Shown here piece after piece: positions 27,297-38,462 of a DNA stretch of 64,000 nucleotides. A program made the translations under genes and the position numbers. The notes under the pieces are model-generated. The model made no database searches. It was not told the origin of the DNA and was given only the letters and a program-made list of their open reading frames with translations. Origin of the DNA: Citromicrobium bathyomarinum (GTDB lineage Bacteria > Pseudomonadota > Alphaproteobacteria > Sphingomonadales > Sphingomonadaceae); assembly GCA_001306305.2 (NCBI GenBank), contig CP155577.1, forward strand, positions 2,711,501 through 2,775,500, in the 5' to 3' direction. The stretch's first letter is position 1; every line of letters starts with the position of its first letter.

Positions 27297-28251
27297 GAGC
27301 CTGTCTTCAAAAGTAGTTGGGAGATATCAGCTGGTTGCGCTTGACGCGCTGGTGCATCGCTGATTCCGGGGTTTCGCCAGAAACGACCGAGGAATAAGCG
27401 ATGTGGACCGATACCTCCCGGCAGCAGCATAGCCGCCCGGGTCTACGTTATCCAAGCGATTTGCGCGATGCCGAGTGGGCCTTGATCGAGCCTCTGTTGC
27501 CGCCCGCGAAACCTGGCGGCAGGCCGCGCTGCGCCGACCTGCGCGAGGTGATGAACGCGATCCTCTATCTGGCAACAAGCGGTTGCCAATGGCGGATGCT
27601 GCCCAAGGATTTCCCTCCGCTCTCGACGGTTCAACGCTATTTCTATGCCTGGCGCGACAGCGGCCTATGGCAGACGATCAATCACCTGCTGGTGATGGCT
27701 GCGCGCCAGATCGAAGGGCGCGAGGCCAGCCCCAGCGCCGGGGTGATCGATAGCCAGAGCGTCAAGACCACCGAGAGTGGCGGCCCACGGGGCTACGATG
27801 CGGGCAAGAAGATCATGGGACGCAAGCGTCACATCATCACCGATACGCTCGGACTGATGTTGTTCGTCACCATCCACGCTGCCAGCATTCAGGATCGCGA
27901 CGGGGCGGTCGATCTCATCAAGGCAATCCGCTACCGCTTCCCGTGGCTGCGCCACCTCTTCGCCGATGGGGGCTACGCAGGCGACAAGCTCATCGGCGCG
28001 CTTCAAGGGCATGGGCAATGGACGCTCGAGATCGTGCGCCGCTGCGACACCGCCAGGGGCTTTGTTCTGCTCCCGCGCCGCTGGGTGGTCGAGCGCACCT
28101 TCGCCTGGCTCGGCAGATGTCGACGGCTCGCAAAGGACTGGGAAAGAACTATCGAAAGTTCCACCGCATGGACTACCATCGCCCACATCCGCCGCCTCAC
28201 CCGCCTCATCGCAAGCCACTGCCAGATCGCATAAACTTCTGAGTCAGGCTC
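27297..28251 (+). mobile_element. IS5-family insertion sequence (955 bp, 3-bp TCA target duplication)
   Basis: The ends are imperfect inverted repeats: GAGCCTGTCTTCAAAAGT at the left and, on the minus strand, GAGCCTGACTCAGAAGTT at the right. TCA occurs directly outside both ends (27294-27296 and 28252-28254), a 3-bp duplication fitting the TNA target rule of the IS1031-type IS5 subgroup. The element carries one transposase gene. Removing it together with one TCA restores a continuous frame through the host gene, which proves the borders within a base or two. Confidence 0.92.
27401..28234 (+). CDS. IS5-family transposase
   Basis: A 277-residue DDE transposase in one frame. An N-terminal DUF4096-type domain (SDLRDAEWALIEPLLPP, residues 19-35) precedes the catalytic core. 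The likely triad is Asp117 (GVIDSQSVKT), Asp189 (LFADGGYAGDK) and Glu231 (WVVERTFAWLGRCRRL). There is no frameshift or internal stop, so it may be active. It lies opposite to the interrupted host gene and fills most of the 955-bp element. Confidence 0.93.
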   Translation: MWTDTSRQQHSRPGLRYPSDLRDAEWALIEPLLPPAKPGGRPRCADLREVMNAILYLATSGCQWRMLPKDFPPLSTVQRYFYAWRDSGLWQTINHLLVMAARQIEGREASPSAGVIDSQSVKTTESGGPRGYDAGKKIMGRKRHIITDTLGLMLFVTIHAASIQDRDGAVDLIKAIRYRFPWLRHLFADGGYAGDKLIGALQGHGQWTLEIVRRCDTARGFVLLPRRWVVERTFAWLGRCRRLAKDWERTIESSTAWTTIAHIRRLTRLIASHCQIA

Positions 28252-29564
28252 TCACGTGCCCCAAACGGAGGATTCGCGAGTATAAGTGAACAGCCAGAAT
28301 TATTGTCGGATTTCTTGTAAGGAGAGATCGGGTATGGCTTTCCAGTCAAATCTTGGCTTGCGAGCGCGTTGCCTCGCATGACACAACGCCCATCTCCCCA
28401 GAGCAACATGTTCATCCTTGCGGTTCTGGCCGCTCTCGGCTCGGCGTCAATCCCGAAGATTTGCTTGCTCTTAACATCTTCGATCAAGGACTCTCGAGTT
28501 TCGCCAAGACGTTGCAGCGTTCCCGCAGGAATTAGCTCAACCTCTTCGCGCATCCGCTCGTACGCATTAATTAGAAAACCCCCTGAGCCACAGGCAAAGT
28601 CAAGGAGCGTATCCGACAGTGATACTTCTGCAAGATCACACATAAACTCAACTAGCGGTCGAGGCGTAAAGTATTGACCGAGACCCTTACCACGGAGCTG
28701 CGAAGGCAAGAATTCTTCGAATGCCCGCCCCTTAAGATCGACATCTTCACTGCGTACACTGAAGGGCTGAAGCTTCTCCAGCAAGTCAGCCACGGTTCCC
28801 GGTGATAGTTCAATATCAGATTTTTTCTCAGCCAAGAGAGGGAACGCTGTTGGAACAACCTCATCAAAGTGAACATTGATGATCCGACTGGCCTTCTTGG
28901 TTGATGTACCAATCGCCTTTTCAACCATACCTTTCGTCAGAGGCTCGTGCTCAGAATTAGAAGCACGAAGGGCCTCGTCCGCTGCGGATAGCAAAAGCAT
29001 CTTGCCAAGCTCGTCAAATGCGGCAGCCGGGTCGAGCTTATCGCCATCTCGTATCGTATTGTGCAACCCTTTGAAGAAGCGCCGATAGTCTCTGATTTTT
29101 TCACGATCAGGAGCATTCAGGGTCTCGGGCCGCTCGGCTGATGAAGCAACTACTTCACTCGCGCCTATTATCCGCGCAAGGCGCTCAAATGACTCGGAAT
29201 TCAGCTTATCTATGGTGCCTGATAATAAGTCTACACGCCTATTAGCATGATAGTATCCTCTAAGAAGATACTCCCTGCCATTGGTAATGAAGCTAAAAGG
29301 GCATTGAAGCGCAAACGCGTACGAGTCCGTCTGGCCTGTGGCACCAATAACAGGCTCGGTAGGCTTCTTTGCCTCAACAACGATCAGATTTTCGCCGCTA
29401 TGGCAAATTACAAGGTCTGCCTCTTTGGTCTTTTTTTCCCGACCTAAATGCATCTGGACTGGGACAGCCCAATTCATTTGCTCGTCGTCGTAACCGAGAA
29501 TTCTGGAAAAAAGCGGCGCGACAATCTTGGTTTCGACATCACGCTCTGACCTCAGATTAGGCAT
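28252..29564 (-). pseudogene. 5' fragment of IS-interrupted single-chain restriction-modification gene (nuclease plus methyltransferase)
   Basis: The start ATG 29564 is two bases after the lepA stop and uses GGAGGAG inside the lepA end. Residues 1-110 resemble the N-terminal nuclease domain of type I R subunits, with a PD-(D/E)XK pattern Asp50 / Glu64-Ala-Lys66 (EADLVI, VVEAKKP). An N6-adenine methyltransferase follows: GQYFTPRPLV near 296, DFACGSGGF 322-330 and NPPFG 431-435. The IS entered at codon 438, immediately after motif IV; the disrupted frame runs 17 codons on and stops at 28206. Joined with 26006-27296 the intact protein would be 866 residues, a type IIG-like enzyme. The A+T-rich DNA suggests horizontal origin. 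Confidence 0.85.
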
Positions 29565-29566
29565 GC

Positions 29567-31402
<1,836 letters not shown>

Positions 31403-31498
31403 TATCCCGCCGCAATAGACACGCGCGCTGCGCCTGTCAGCATGTTTGAGGGCATGCACGATCTGTCCCGTGCAGGACAGCGGCAATTGAGTGCGCCC

Positions 31499-34186
31499 TC
31501 AGGCCGAGCGCCGCTGTTCGCGCTGGATCGAGCGCTCGACCTCGGGGGCCGGAAGATCGAACTGGCCGCGCTGGTCGCGCCGCAGACGCTGGGCGAAGCG
31601 CACACCGATGCGGTTCTCCGCACACCAGCGCACCTCCGCATCGACCGCCAGCCGCTCGCTCAGCGCGACGCGGAAAACCGTGCCCTCGGGCACGTTCCAC
31701 AGACCTTCGATCAGCGCGCCCTGTGACGAGATGTTGCGGATCGTGCCATTGTAGAAATCCTCGCCGTGCTGCAGCACCACCCGGCGCAGCATCGCCTGGC
31801 GCGGCTCGCGCGCGGCGCGCGGACCGCTGGGGCGGGCCTTCAGCCCTTCTTCCAGCCGCGCATCGGCCTCTGCAGTGGAGAGCGGCTTGGAATAGATATA
31901 GCCCTGGATGTGGCTGCATCCGTGCATCCTGATCAGCTCCAGCTCGTCGAGCGTCTCGACACCCTCGGCGGTGGTGTCCATTCCAAGCGCATTGGCAAGG
32001 CTGGAGATCGCCGCGATGATCGCGCCATTGCGGCTGCCCGGCATGGTCGCCCCGCGCACGAAGCCCTGATCGATCTTGATCTTGTCGAACGGCGCGTTCT
32101 TCAGATAGCCGAGCGAGGAATAGCCGGTTCCGAAATCGTCCAGCGCCAGCCGCACGCCGACCGCCTTGAGCGCGGCGAAGGTCGCATCGGTACCCTCGCT
32201 GTCGTCGAGGAACACACTCTCGGTAATCTCCAGCTCCAAACGCGAGGGGCAGATGCCCGCCTTGGCAATGGCGTCGGCAATCACCCCGGGCAGCGCCGGA
32301 TCGGCAAACTGCAGCGGCGACACGTTGACCGCGCAGCGCACCGATTTCGGCCAGCGAGCCAGATCGCTGCAGGCCTGGCGGATGGCCCATTCGCCCATCG
32401 CCACGATCAGCCCCGCATCTTCGGCCACGGGGACGAATTTTTCCGGGCTGATCCAGCCCTGCTTGGGATGGTTCCAGCGCATCAGCGCCTCGAACCCGCT
32501 GATCTCTTCGGTCGCCGTGTTGACCACCGGCTGGTAATGCAATTGCAGGCCGCCGGTGTCGATCGCCAGCCGCAGCTCTTCTTCCAGCTGGTTACGCTCG
32601 CGCGCGGCGACGTGGAGATCGTCGGAGAACACGCGATAGCGCCCGCGGCCAGCGTCCTTTGCCGCATACAGCGCAAGATCCGCGCTGCGAACCAGCCGCT
32701 CGCTGGTGCCGCCATGCTCGGGCGCGATCGCAATGCCGACCGACGCGCCGATGACGGCACGGTTGCCATCGATCGAATAAGGCTGCGAGAGCGAGTGAAT
32801 GATATCGTTGCCCAGCTGTTCGAGGCGTGCCTTTTCGCAACGCTTCGGGATCAGCACCTGGAACTCGTCGCCGCCGATCCGGCCGACCGTGCCGAGATCG
32901 CCGACCACCTTTTCCAGCCGCCGCGCGACCTGGTTGAGCAGGGCATCACCTGTCGGATGGCCGAAGGTGTCGTTGACATGCTTGAACCGGTCGAGGTCGA
33001 GCATCAGGATCGAGCACACCCGCTGGGCCGGATTGCGATGGGTCAGCAGCTTGGACAGCGCCTGGCTGAGCGCGTGGCGGTTGGCGAGCCCGGTCAGCGA
33101 ATCGTACAGCGCCAGGCGAGAGGCATGTTCGGCGCTGCGTCGACGCTCGGTCAGATCGGTGCCCGAGCCGCGGAAACCACAGAAATTCTCAAACGAATCG
33201 AAGATCGGACGACCGTTGACCGACCACCACACCGTGCCGTCGCCAGCGCGCCCCTCGCCCCTGACCGGCAGTTCGTGGAACGGAGAGTGGGCGGTGAAGT
33301 GGAACTTGATCGTGCGTTCGGCGTCGCGGTCGCCGGGATCGACCTCGAACACGCTGGTGAACACCTTGCCCAGCAGGTCTTCGTGATCGAAGCCATAGCG
33401 CTCGGCAAAAACTTCGGAGATGTAAACGATCCGCCCGTGCTTGTCGGTTTCCCAGAACCAGCCCTGCCCGGTCGCCTCGTAATCGCGCAGGATGTCGATC
33501 GAGCGATTGCGGCTGCGCTCTTCCGCCTGCCGCTCTTCCTCGCTGCGCCGGTCGTAGCGTTCCTGGAACAGGGCGATGCCCACCGCGACAAGGATCGCAA
33601 GCGGAAGGGCAACCACGGCCATGTGATCGTTATAGGCGATGGAGTGAACCGCAATCGGCAGCCATATCCCGATCTTGACGAACAGCATCGGGAACGGCCG
33701 CCCCGCAAGGAATACCGCGGCCATACTTCCCGCAAGGATCAGCGTAGCGATCCCGAAGCCCAGTGGCAGGCCTCCATGGAACATCCATTCGGCATAGGCA
33801 TAGCCGACCAGCAGGTGCGGGATCAGGCCGAAGGCGGTAGTCACCGACAGGCGCCGAACCCTGCCTGTGTCGCGAACGAGCCGGGAGAGGGAGAAAAGCA
33901 ACGCCGAAAGAAGCACTGCGACCAGCGAGGTGATCGGCGGATAGGATTGGGCAATCAATCCGTTGCCCAGCGCGCCTGCCAGAGCCATTGCGCCCAGCAC
34001 GGGCCATTGCGAGGGCAGCGCGGGTGCGTCGTCGCTCAGGCTCAGCCCTCGCGCGCGCGCGAAAGCATCGGCTTCGTTGCTTTTGGTGGGCAGGCCGCTG
34101 CGACGGCGCTCGCTAGCGGTCGCGTCGCCTTCAGGCGATCGCACCGCTGCCAATGCCCGTCTTTCCGTACGCGTACCCTGCTGCAT
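31499..34186 (-). CDS. membrane PAS-GGDEF-EAL-PilZ cyclic di-GMP protein
   Basis: An 895-residue protein. N-terminal transmembrane helices (about residues 60-210) are followed by a PAS domain (GWFWETDKHGRIVYISEVFAE, near 245). A GGDEF domain (YDSLTGLANRHAL, RIGGDEFQV) and an EAL domain (FEALMRWNHP, ITESVFLDD, DDFGTGYSSLGYL, TTAEGVET) come next. A C-terminal PilZ domain starts near residue 790 (GTIRNISSQGALIEG). Both enzyme motifs look intact, so it could make or break cyclic di-GMP; PilZ may bind the product as feedback. The gene stands alone. Confidence 0.93.
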   Translation of the reverse strand: MQQGTRTERRALAAVRSPEGDATASERRRSGLPTKSNEADAFARARGLSLSDDAPALPSQWPVLGAMALAGALGNGLIAQSYPPITSLVAVLLSALLFSLSRLVRDTGRVRRLSVTTAFGLIPHLLVGYAYAEWMFHGGLPLGFGIATLILAGSMAAVFLAGRPFPMLFVKIGIWLPIAVHSIAYNDHMAVVALPLAILVAVGIALFQERYDRRSEEERQAEERSRNRSIDILRDYEATGQGWFWETDKHGRIVYISEVFAERYGFDHEDLLGKVFTSVFEVDPGDRDAERTIKFHFTAHSPFHELPVRGEGRAGDGTVWWSVNGRPIFDSFENFCGFRGSGTDLTERRRSAEHASRLALYDSLTGLANRHALSQALSKLLTHRNPAQRVCSILMLDLDRFKHVNDTFGHPTGDALLNQVARRLEKVVGDLGTVGRIGGDEFQVLIPKRCEKARLEQLGNDIIHSLSQPYSIDGNRAVIGASVGIAIAPEHGGTSERLVRSADLALYAAKDAGRGRYRVFSDDLHVAARERNQLEEELRLAIDTGGLQLHYQPVVNTATEEISGFEALMRWNHPKQGWISPEKFVPVAEDAGLIVAMGEWAIRQACSDLARWPKSVRCAVNVSPLQFADPALPGVIADAIAKAGICPSRLELEITESVFLDDSEGTDATFAALKAVGVRLALDDFGTGYSSLGYLKNAPFDKIKIDQGFVRGATMPGSRNGAIIAAISSLANALGMDTTAEGVETLDELELIRMHGCSHIQGYIYSKPLSTAEADARLEEGLKARPSGPRAAREPRQAMLRRVVLQHGEDFYNGTIRNISSQGALIEGLWNVPEGTVFRVALSERLAVDAEVRWCAENRIGVRFAQRLRRDQRGQFDLPAPEVERSIQREQRRSA

Positions 34187-34422
34187 CCTGAACCCTATGC
34201 CTGAAACCGGCTGGAGAAGGATTAACCATCGGGGTTAGCGGCAGGTTAAAGCCGGTTTTGGCGGCCCATGAAGGGCCAACAGACGCCGCGTGCTTGTGTT
34301 GCGGCGCAGCAAGCGCCATCACTGCGCCCCCGAGAGGGAAAAACCGCCTTTGCAGGCGGCGCGAAGCGTCGAAACACGGCGTCTTTTTCGATTTTTGTTT
34401 ATAACTTTCAAGGCCTTGAAGA

Positions 34423-35325
34423 ATGATGCGCTTTACGGACATGGACCTGCGCCTGCCCGGCTGGGGCCTGTTTGGCGGTACCGCGCGCAGTCAGCCGAGC
34501 AAGCACCTGCGGGGCAAGCCGGGCGGCCCGTTGAGCGCGGATGTATCCTTCGAGACGGTTGACGGGATTGAGCTGCGGGTGGCGCGCTGGCGGCTCGATG
34601 CGCCCTGCGCGCACCCCCCGCTGCTGTTCTTCAACGGGATCGGCGCGAACATCGAAGCGGTCGCTCCCTTGGCGGAAACGCTGACCGACCGGGGTTTTAT
34701 CATGTTCGACATGCCGGGCACGGGGGAATCGCCCGATCCGGTGCTGCCGTATAATCCCTTTACCATGAGTTCGACGGCCGCAGGCGTGCTGAAGCGCTTC
34801 GGGCTTGAGACGGTCGATGTGATGGGGATGAGCTGGGGCGGCGCGATGGCGCAGCAGTTCGCCCTGCAATACACCAGCCGCGTACGGCGCGTGGTGCTGG
34901 CCGCGACCTCTCCAGGCATGCTGATGATCCCGGGCGACCCGGCGATGTTGGCGCAGATGGCCGATCCCTTCTCTGGCATCAACGCCATGCTGCGCAGCGA
35001 ATACCTGATGGCGCTGGAGAATGCGGACGAGACAAGGCGCGCGCGCCATTCCATCGGCAATATCACCGCGCCCAGCAGCACCGGCTATTTCTATCAGCTG
35101 ATGGCGCTGGCCGGGTGGACCTCGCTGCCTGCCCTCCCCTTCCTCGACAAGCCGGTGCTGGTGATGATGGGAGAGAACGATCCGATCGTGCCACTCGCCA
35201 ATGGCAGGCTGCTCGCCGGTGCGATTCCCGATGCCCGGCTGGAAGTGTTCGAAGGCGCAGGCCACCTGTTCCTGATGACCCACCCCGAGCGGGCGATAGA
35301 CCTGCTGCGCGAGTTTCTGGGTTAG
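34423..35325 (+). CDS. alpha/beta hydrolase, poly(3-hydroxyalkanoate) depolymerase-like
   Basis: A 300-residue alpha/beta hydrolase. LFFNGIGANIEAVAPLAE near residue 68, GMSWGGAMAQQFALQYTSR (nucleophile Ser about 138), GENDPIVPLANGRLL (Asp) and GHLFLMTHPE (His) follow intracellular PHA depolymerases of the TIGR02240 type closely. It would degrade stored polyester to hydroxy acids. No phasin or synthase gene is adjacent, so the true substrate is not certain. A TATAAC-type -10 at about 34399-34404 lies just upstream. The 236-base gap before it (34187-34422) holds only a small CCGCCT/AGGCGG hairpin. Confidence 0.8.
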   Translation: MMRFTDMDLRLPGWGLFGGTARSQPSKHLRGKPGGPLSADVSFETVDGIELRVARWRLDAPCAHPPLLFFNGIGANIEAVAPLAETLTDRGFIMFDMPGTGESPDPVLPYNPFTMSSTAAGVLKRFGLETVDVMGMSWGGAMAQQFALQYTSRVRRVVLAATSPGMLMIPGDPAMLAQMADPFSGINAMLRSEYLMALENADETRRARHSIGNITAPSSTGYFYQLMALAGWTSLPALPFLDKPVLVMMGENDPIVPLANGRLLAGAIPDARLEVFEGAGHLFLMTHPERAIDLLREFLG

Positions 35326-35361
35326 CGCAAACGGCCACCACCCCGCCGCAGCAGGACCGGA

Positions 35362-35733
35362 TCACTTCCCCGACAGCGCCTCTCCGGCGGCAATCATTGC
35401 GTCTGCCATCTGTTCGGATTCGGCCACGCAGCGGGTCTGGATGCTCTCGTAGTCCTCCGCCACCTCGGCTGCCAGTTCCTCGGTCATGACCGATCGCAGG
35501 CTGTCGACGCCCAGTTGCGAGGTCAGCTTGCCGGAGAAGTAACCGACCAGCGCATAGAGCCCGGTCGCAATCGAGTAGTCGCGGTCCTTTTCGTCCTCGT
35601 ATTGGCCGAGCGCGATGGAGTACACCATCAGACACTGCGCATCGTCGCGCACGGATGCGGCGGCCGGTGCGGGCAATGCTGCGGAGGCCGCGGCCAAGGT
35701 CGCGATGGCGACGCCCGTTTTGCGAAAGGTCAT
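35362..35733 (-). CDS. small secreted protein of unknown function
   Basis: A 123-residue protein starting MTFRKTGVAIATL at 35733, with a signal peptide cleaved near APAAAS. The mature part is about 95 residues with two cysteines, predicted mainly helical (YSIATGLYALVGYFSGKL, SVMTEELAAEVAEDYESI). I do not recognise a family. It lies 26 bases downstream of another small exported protein on the same strand, so they may be co-transcribed. Confidence 0.65.
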   Translation of the reverse strand: MTFRKTGVAIATLAAASAALPAPAAASVRDDAQCLMVYSIALGQYEDEKDRDYSIATGLYALVGYFSGKLTSQLGVDSLRSVMTEELAAEVAEDYESIQTRCVAESEQMADAMIAAGEALSGK

Positions 35734-35759
35734 GAAAATCCTGCTCCCCATATGAAATT

Positions 35760-36284
35760 CTATCTGGCCAGCGCGCGCCGCCGCTCGTCTTCCTCCAGCA
35801 CGCGCAGCGCGGTCCGAAATTCGAGCGCTGCGGTACAATGCTCGGGCGGGACGGCCTTGGCGTACCACACGGCATAGCGGCGGTCCGGGATCAAGGATAG
35901 CGCGACGGCGAAGGGTGCCCGGGTCGCCTCGGCCACCTGCCTCCCGGCGTCCAGATCCACCCCCAGCGGCGGCAGCGCCCTCATCCGCGCGAACTCACCG
36001 CGCATGCTCGCCTCGATCCTGTCGGACTTGGCGTTGTCGAGATGGGAATAGCGCTCGATCCCCTTCAGGCTTTCGCGCAGATCCGACACGCCGATCATCA
36101 GTTCGATGCACCGCTCCGTGTCCTCGTACACCGTCTGGCTCATCCGCGAGGAGAGGCAGCGCACTGCATCGGGGTTCCGGTCCACGTTCTCGCTGGTCGT
36201 CGCGGCGACGATCGCCGGGCAGTCGTCGGAACCGACCGGAGTCGCTCCCGACAGCAGCAACAGAACTAGGAAGCCAGATGGCAT
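35760..36284 (-). CDS. small exported protein, unknown function
   Basis: A 174-residue protein with a short signal peptide (MPSGFLVLLLLSGATPVGS). The mature part has four cysteines (DDCPAI, RCLSS, RCIEL, HCTAA), which may form two disulfides in the periplasm. No known domain is recognised. It ends 26 bases before the next small secreted gene and lies just downstream of dnaN on the same strand, though with a 73-base gap. Confidence 0.6.
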   Translation of the reverse strand: MPSGFLVLLLLSGATPVGSDDCPAIVAATTSENVDRNPDAVRCLSSRMSQTVYEDTERCIELMIGVSDLRESLKGIERYSHLDNAKSDRIEASMRGEFARMRALPPLGVDLDAGRQVAEATRAPFAVALSLIPDRRYAVWYAKAVPPEHCTAALEFRTALRVLEEDERRRALAR

Positions 36285-36357
36285 GGCGAAATTCCTTTCG
36301 CCAGCAAGCCTAGCCCCGGGTCACCGGCCGGAGCCAGTGACAAGGGCGGTTAGGTTT

Positions 36358-37485
36358 CTACACCCGCATCGGCATCAGGACGTACAGCGCCGGGCTGTTC
36401 TCGTCCCGACGGATCAACGTGGGAGCACCCGCATCGGCGAGGTGGAGTTCCACCGTGTCGCTGTCGATCTGGCCGAGGATATCCTTCAGGTAGTTGGCGT
36501 TGAAGCCGATCTCGAACCCTTCGGCCTTGTACTCGGCGGCGATCTCTTCGGCTGCCGTGCCGTTGTCGGGACTGGTGACCGACAGGGTCACCTTGTCCTC
36601 GTCCAGCCCCATCTTGACCGCACGGGTCTTTTCCGTGGCGATGGTCGCGACACGGTCGACGCCCTGGAAAAAGGCCTTGGGGTCGAGCCTGAGCAGCTTG
36701 TCATTGCCGGTGGGAATCACGCGGCTGTAATCGGGGAAGGTGCCGTCGATCAGCTTGCTGGTCAGGACCACCCCGCCCTCGCCGCCCAGCGCGAAGCGGA
36801 TCTTGCTCGCCGAAAGGTCGATCTGGACGTTTGAATCGAGTGCTTCTTCAAGCAGCTTGCGCAGTTCGCCGACCGCTTTGCGCGGGACGATCACGTCGGG
36901 CATGCCTTCCGCGCCTTCGGGCCGGTCGAGCGTGTAGCGCGCCAGCCGGTGGCCGTCGGTCGCCGCGGCCTTCAGGACCGGGCGCGCCTCGTCCGACACG
37001 TGCAGGAAGATACCGTTCAGGTAGTAGCGCGTTTCCTCGGTGCTGATCGCGAAACGGGTGCGGTCGATCATCTCGGCCAGCTCGCGCGCGGGCAGCTCGA
37101 AACTGGTCGGCAGCTCGCCCTCGACGATCACCGGGAAGTCGTCGCGCGGCAGGGTGGGCAGCTGGAAGCGGCTGCGCCCGGCCTTCACCACCATGCGGTT
37201 GTCGGCGGTTTCCAGGCTGACCTGGCTGCCATCGGGCAGCTTGCGCGCGATGTCGAACAGCAGGTGGGCGGAGACGGTGATCGCACCGGCGCTTTCGACG
37301 CTCGCGGCGGTCATGGTTTCGACCACCTGCAGGTCGAGGTCGGTCGCCATCACCTTCACGCCGCCGCCTGCGTCGGCGTCGATCAGCACGTTGCTGAGGA
37401 TCGGGATCGTGTTGCGGCGCTCCACCACGGACTGCACGTGGGACAGGCAGCGGAGCAGCGTGGCGCGTTCGATGGTGGCCTTCAT
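36358..37485 (-). CDS. dnaN: DNA polymerase III beta subunit (sliding clamp)
   Basis: A 375-residue clamp of three repeated domains. MKATIERATLLRCLSHVQSVVERRNTIPIL is split here only by naming: the N-terminal MKATIERATL and VERRNTIPILSN, LPRDDFPVI near residue 125, the central RYYLNGIFLH, and the C-terminal LYVLMPMRV are all diagnostic. dnaA and recF are not beside it; it follows fabD-fabG on the same strand with a 215-base gap that should hold its promoter. Confidence 0.97.
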   Translation of the reverse strand: MKATIERATLLRCLSHVQSVVERRNTIPILSNVLIDADAGGGVKVMATDLDLQVVETMTAASVESAGAITVSAHLLFDIARKLPDGSQVSLETADNRMVVKAGRSRFQLPTLPRDDFPVIVEGELPTSFELPARELAEMIDRTRFAISTEETRYYLNGIFLHVSDEARPVLKAAATDGHRLARYTLDRPEGAEGMPDVIVPRKAVGELRKLLEEALDSNVQIDLSASKIRFALGGEGGVVLTSKLIDGTFPDYSRVIPTGNDKLLRLDPKAFFQGVDRVATIATEKTRAVKMGLDEDKVTLSVTSPDNGTAAEEIAAEYKAEGFEIGFNANYLKDILGQIDSDTVELHLADAGAPTLIRRDENSPALYVLMPMRV

Positions 37486-37700
37486 CGGTCCTTCTCTCGT
37501 CTCATAAGCGCTTGGAATGCGGCGCGACTCCCCCTCGAGTCTGCCTTGGCGCGAGAAATCTTATCCGGTTTCCTTATCGCGCCTGCACTTAGGGGCAAGC
37601 TGCAAGCGCGAGTCCACCCGGATTGCTGGGGATAAGGGGTTGAGGGCGGTTAGGCTAGCCGTTGGTGTTGTCGATGCGCGCCAGTCCCGCCCCGCAACAC

Positions 37701-38462
37701 CTAGCCGAGCATCGCCATCCCGCCATTGACGTGCAGCGTCTGCCCGGTGACGTAGGCTGCTTCGTCGCTGGCAAGGTAGGCCACGGCAGCGCCGATTTCG
37801 TCGCCTTCGCCCATGCGGCCCGCCGGAATGCGCGCTTCGATGGCCGCCTTCTGCTTGTCGTCCAGCGCATCGGTCATCGCGGTGCGGATGAATCCGGGGG
37901 CAACGCAGTTGACGGTGATTCCCCGGGTGGCGAGTTCCTGCGCAAGGCTTTTCGACATGCCCGTCAGGCCGGCCTTGGCCGCCGAGTAGTTCATCTGCCC
38001 GGGATTGCCCGTCGCGCCCACGACGCTGGTGATCGAGATGATCCGGCCATGACGCGCCTTCATCATCGGGCGCGCGGCGGCGCGCATCAGGCGGAAGGCG
38101 GCTTCCAGATTGATCCGGATCACCTGATCCCACTCGTCATCCTTCATCCGCATGGCGAGATTGTCTCGCGTGATCCCGGCATTGTTTACCAGGATGTCGA
38201 CCTTGCCGAGCGTGTCGATCGTCGCGGGGATCAGTTCCTCGACACTGGTCGAATTGGACAGGTCGCAGGTGATCTCGACATGCGCGCCGCTATCATGCGC
38301 GTATTCGTCGTTGAGCTGGTCGCGAAACGCGCGCAGCTTGTCGCCGTTGGAGCCCGACAGCGCAAGGCGCGCGCCCTGCGATGCGAGGGCACGGGCGATC
38401 GCCGAACCGATCCCGCCGCTTGCGCCGGTGACCAGCGCGGTCTTTCCTTCAAGTGAGAACAT
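37701..38462 (-). CDS. fabG: 3-oxoacyl-ACP reductase FabG
   Basis: A 253-residue SDR enzyme of fatty acid elongation, reducing 3-ketoacyl-ACP with NADPH. TGASGGIG is at 12-19, NNAG near 93, and catalytic Ser146, Tyr159, Lys163 (YSAAK) are present. GRIISITSVVGATGNPGQ and the end VTGQTLHVNGGMAML are typical FabG. Its ATG overlaps the fabD stop by one base, which distinguishes it from the unspecialised SDR at 1921. Confidence 0.95.
   Translation of the reverse strand: MFSLEGKTALVTGASGGIGSAIARALASQGARLALSGSNGDKLRAFRDQLNDEYAHDSGAHVEITCDLSNSTSVEELIPATIDTLGKVDILVNNAGITRDNLAMRMKDDEWDQVIRINLEAAFRLMRAAARPMMKARHGRIISITSVVGATGNPGQMNYSAAKAGLTGMSKSLAQELATRGITVNCVAPGFIRTAMTDALDDKQKAAIEARIPAGRMGEGDEIGAAVAYLASDEAAYVTGQTLHVNGGMAMLG

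Noticed and set aside
27297-27430. Possible separate start for the RM 3' fragment inside the IS
   Set aside because: The N-terminal residues come from IS DNA and there is no ribosome site; the fragment is best seen as the cut end of one gene.
37560-37645. TTATCC-type words upstream of dnaN that could be DnaA boxes
   Set aside because: None matches TTATCCACA well, dnaA is not here, and there is no A+T-rich unwinding region, so an origin is not supported.
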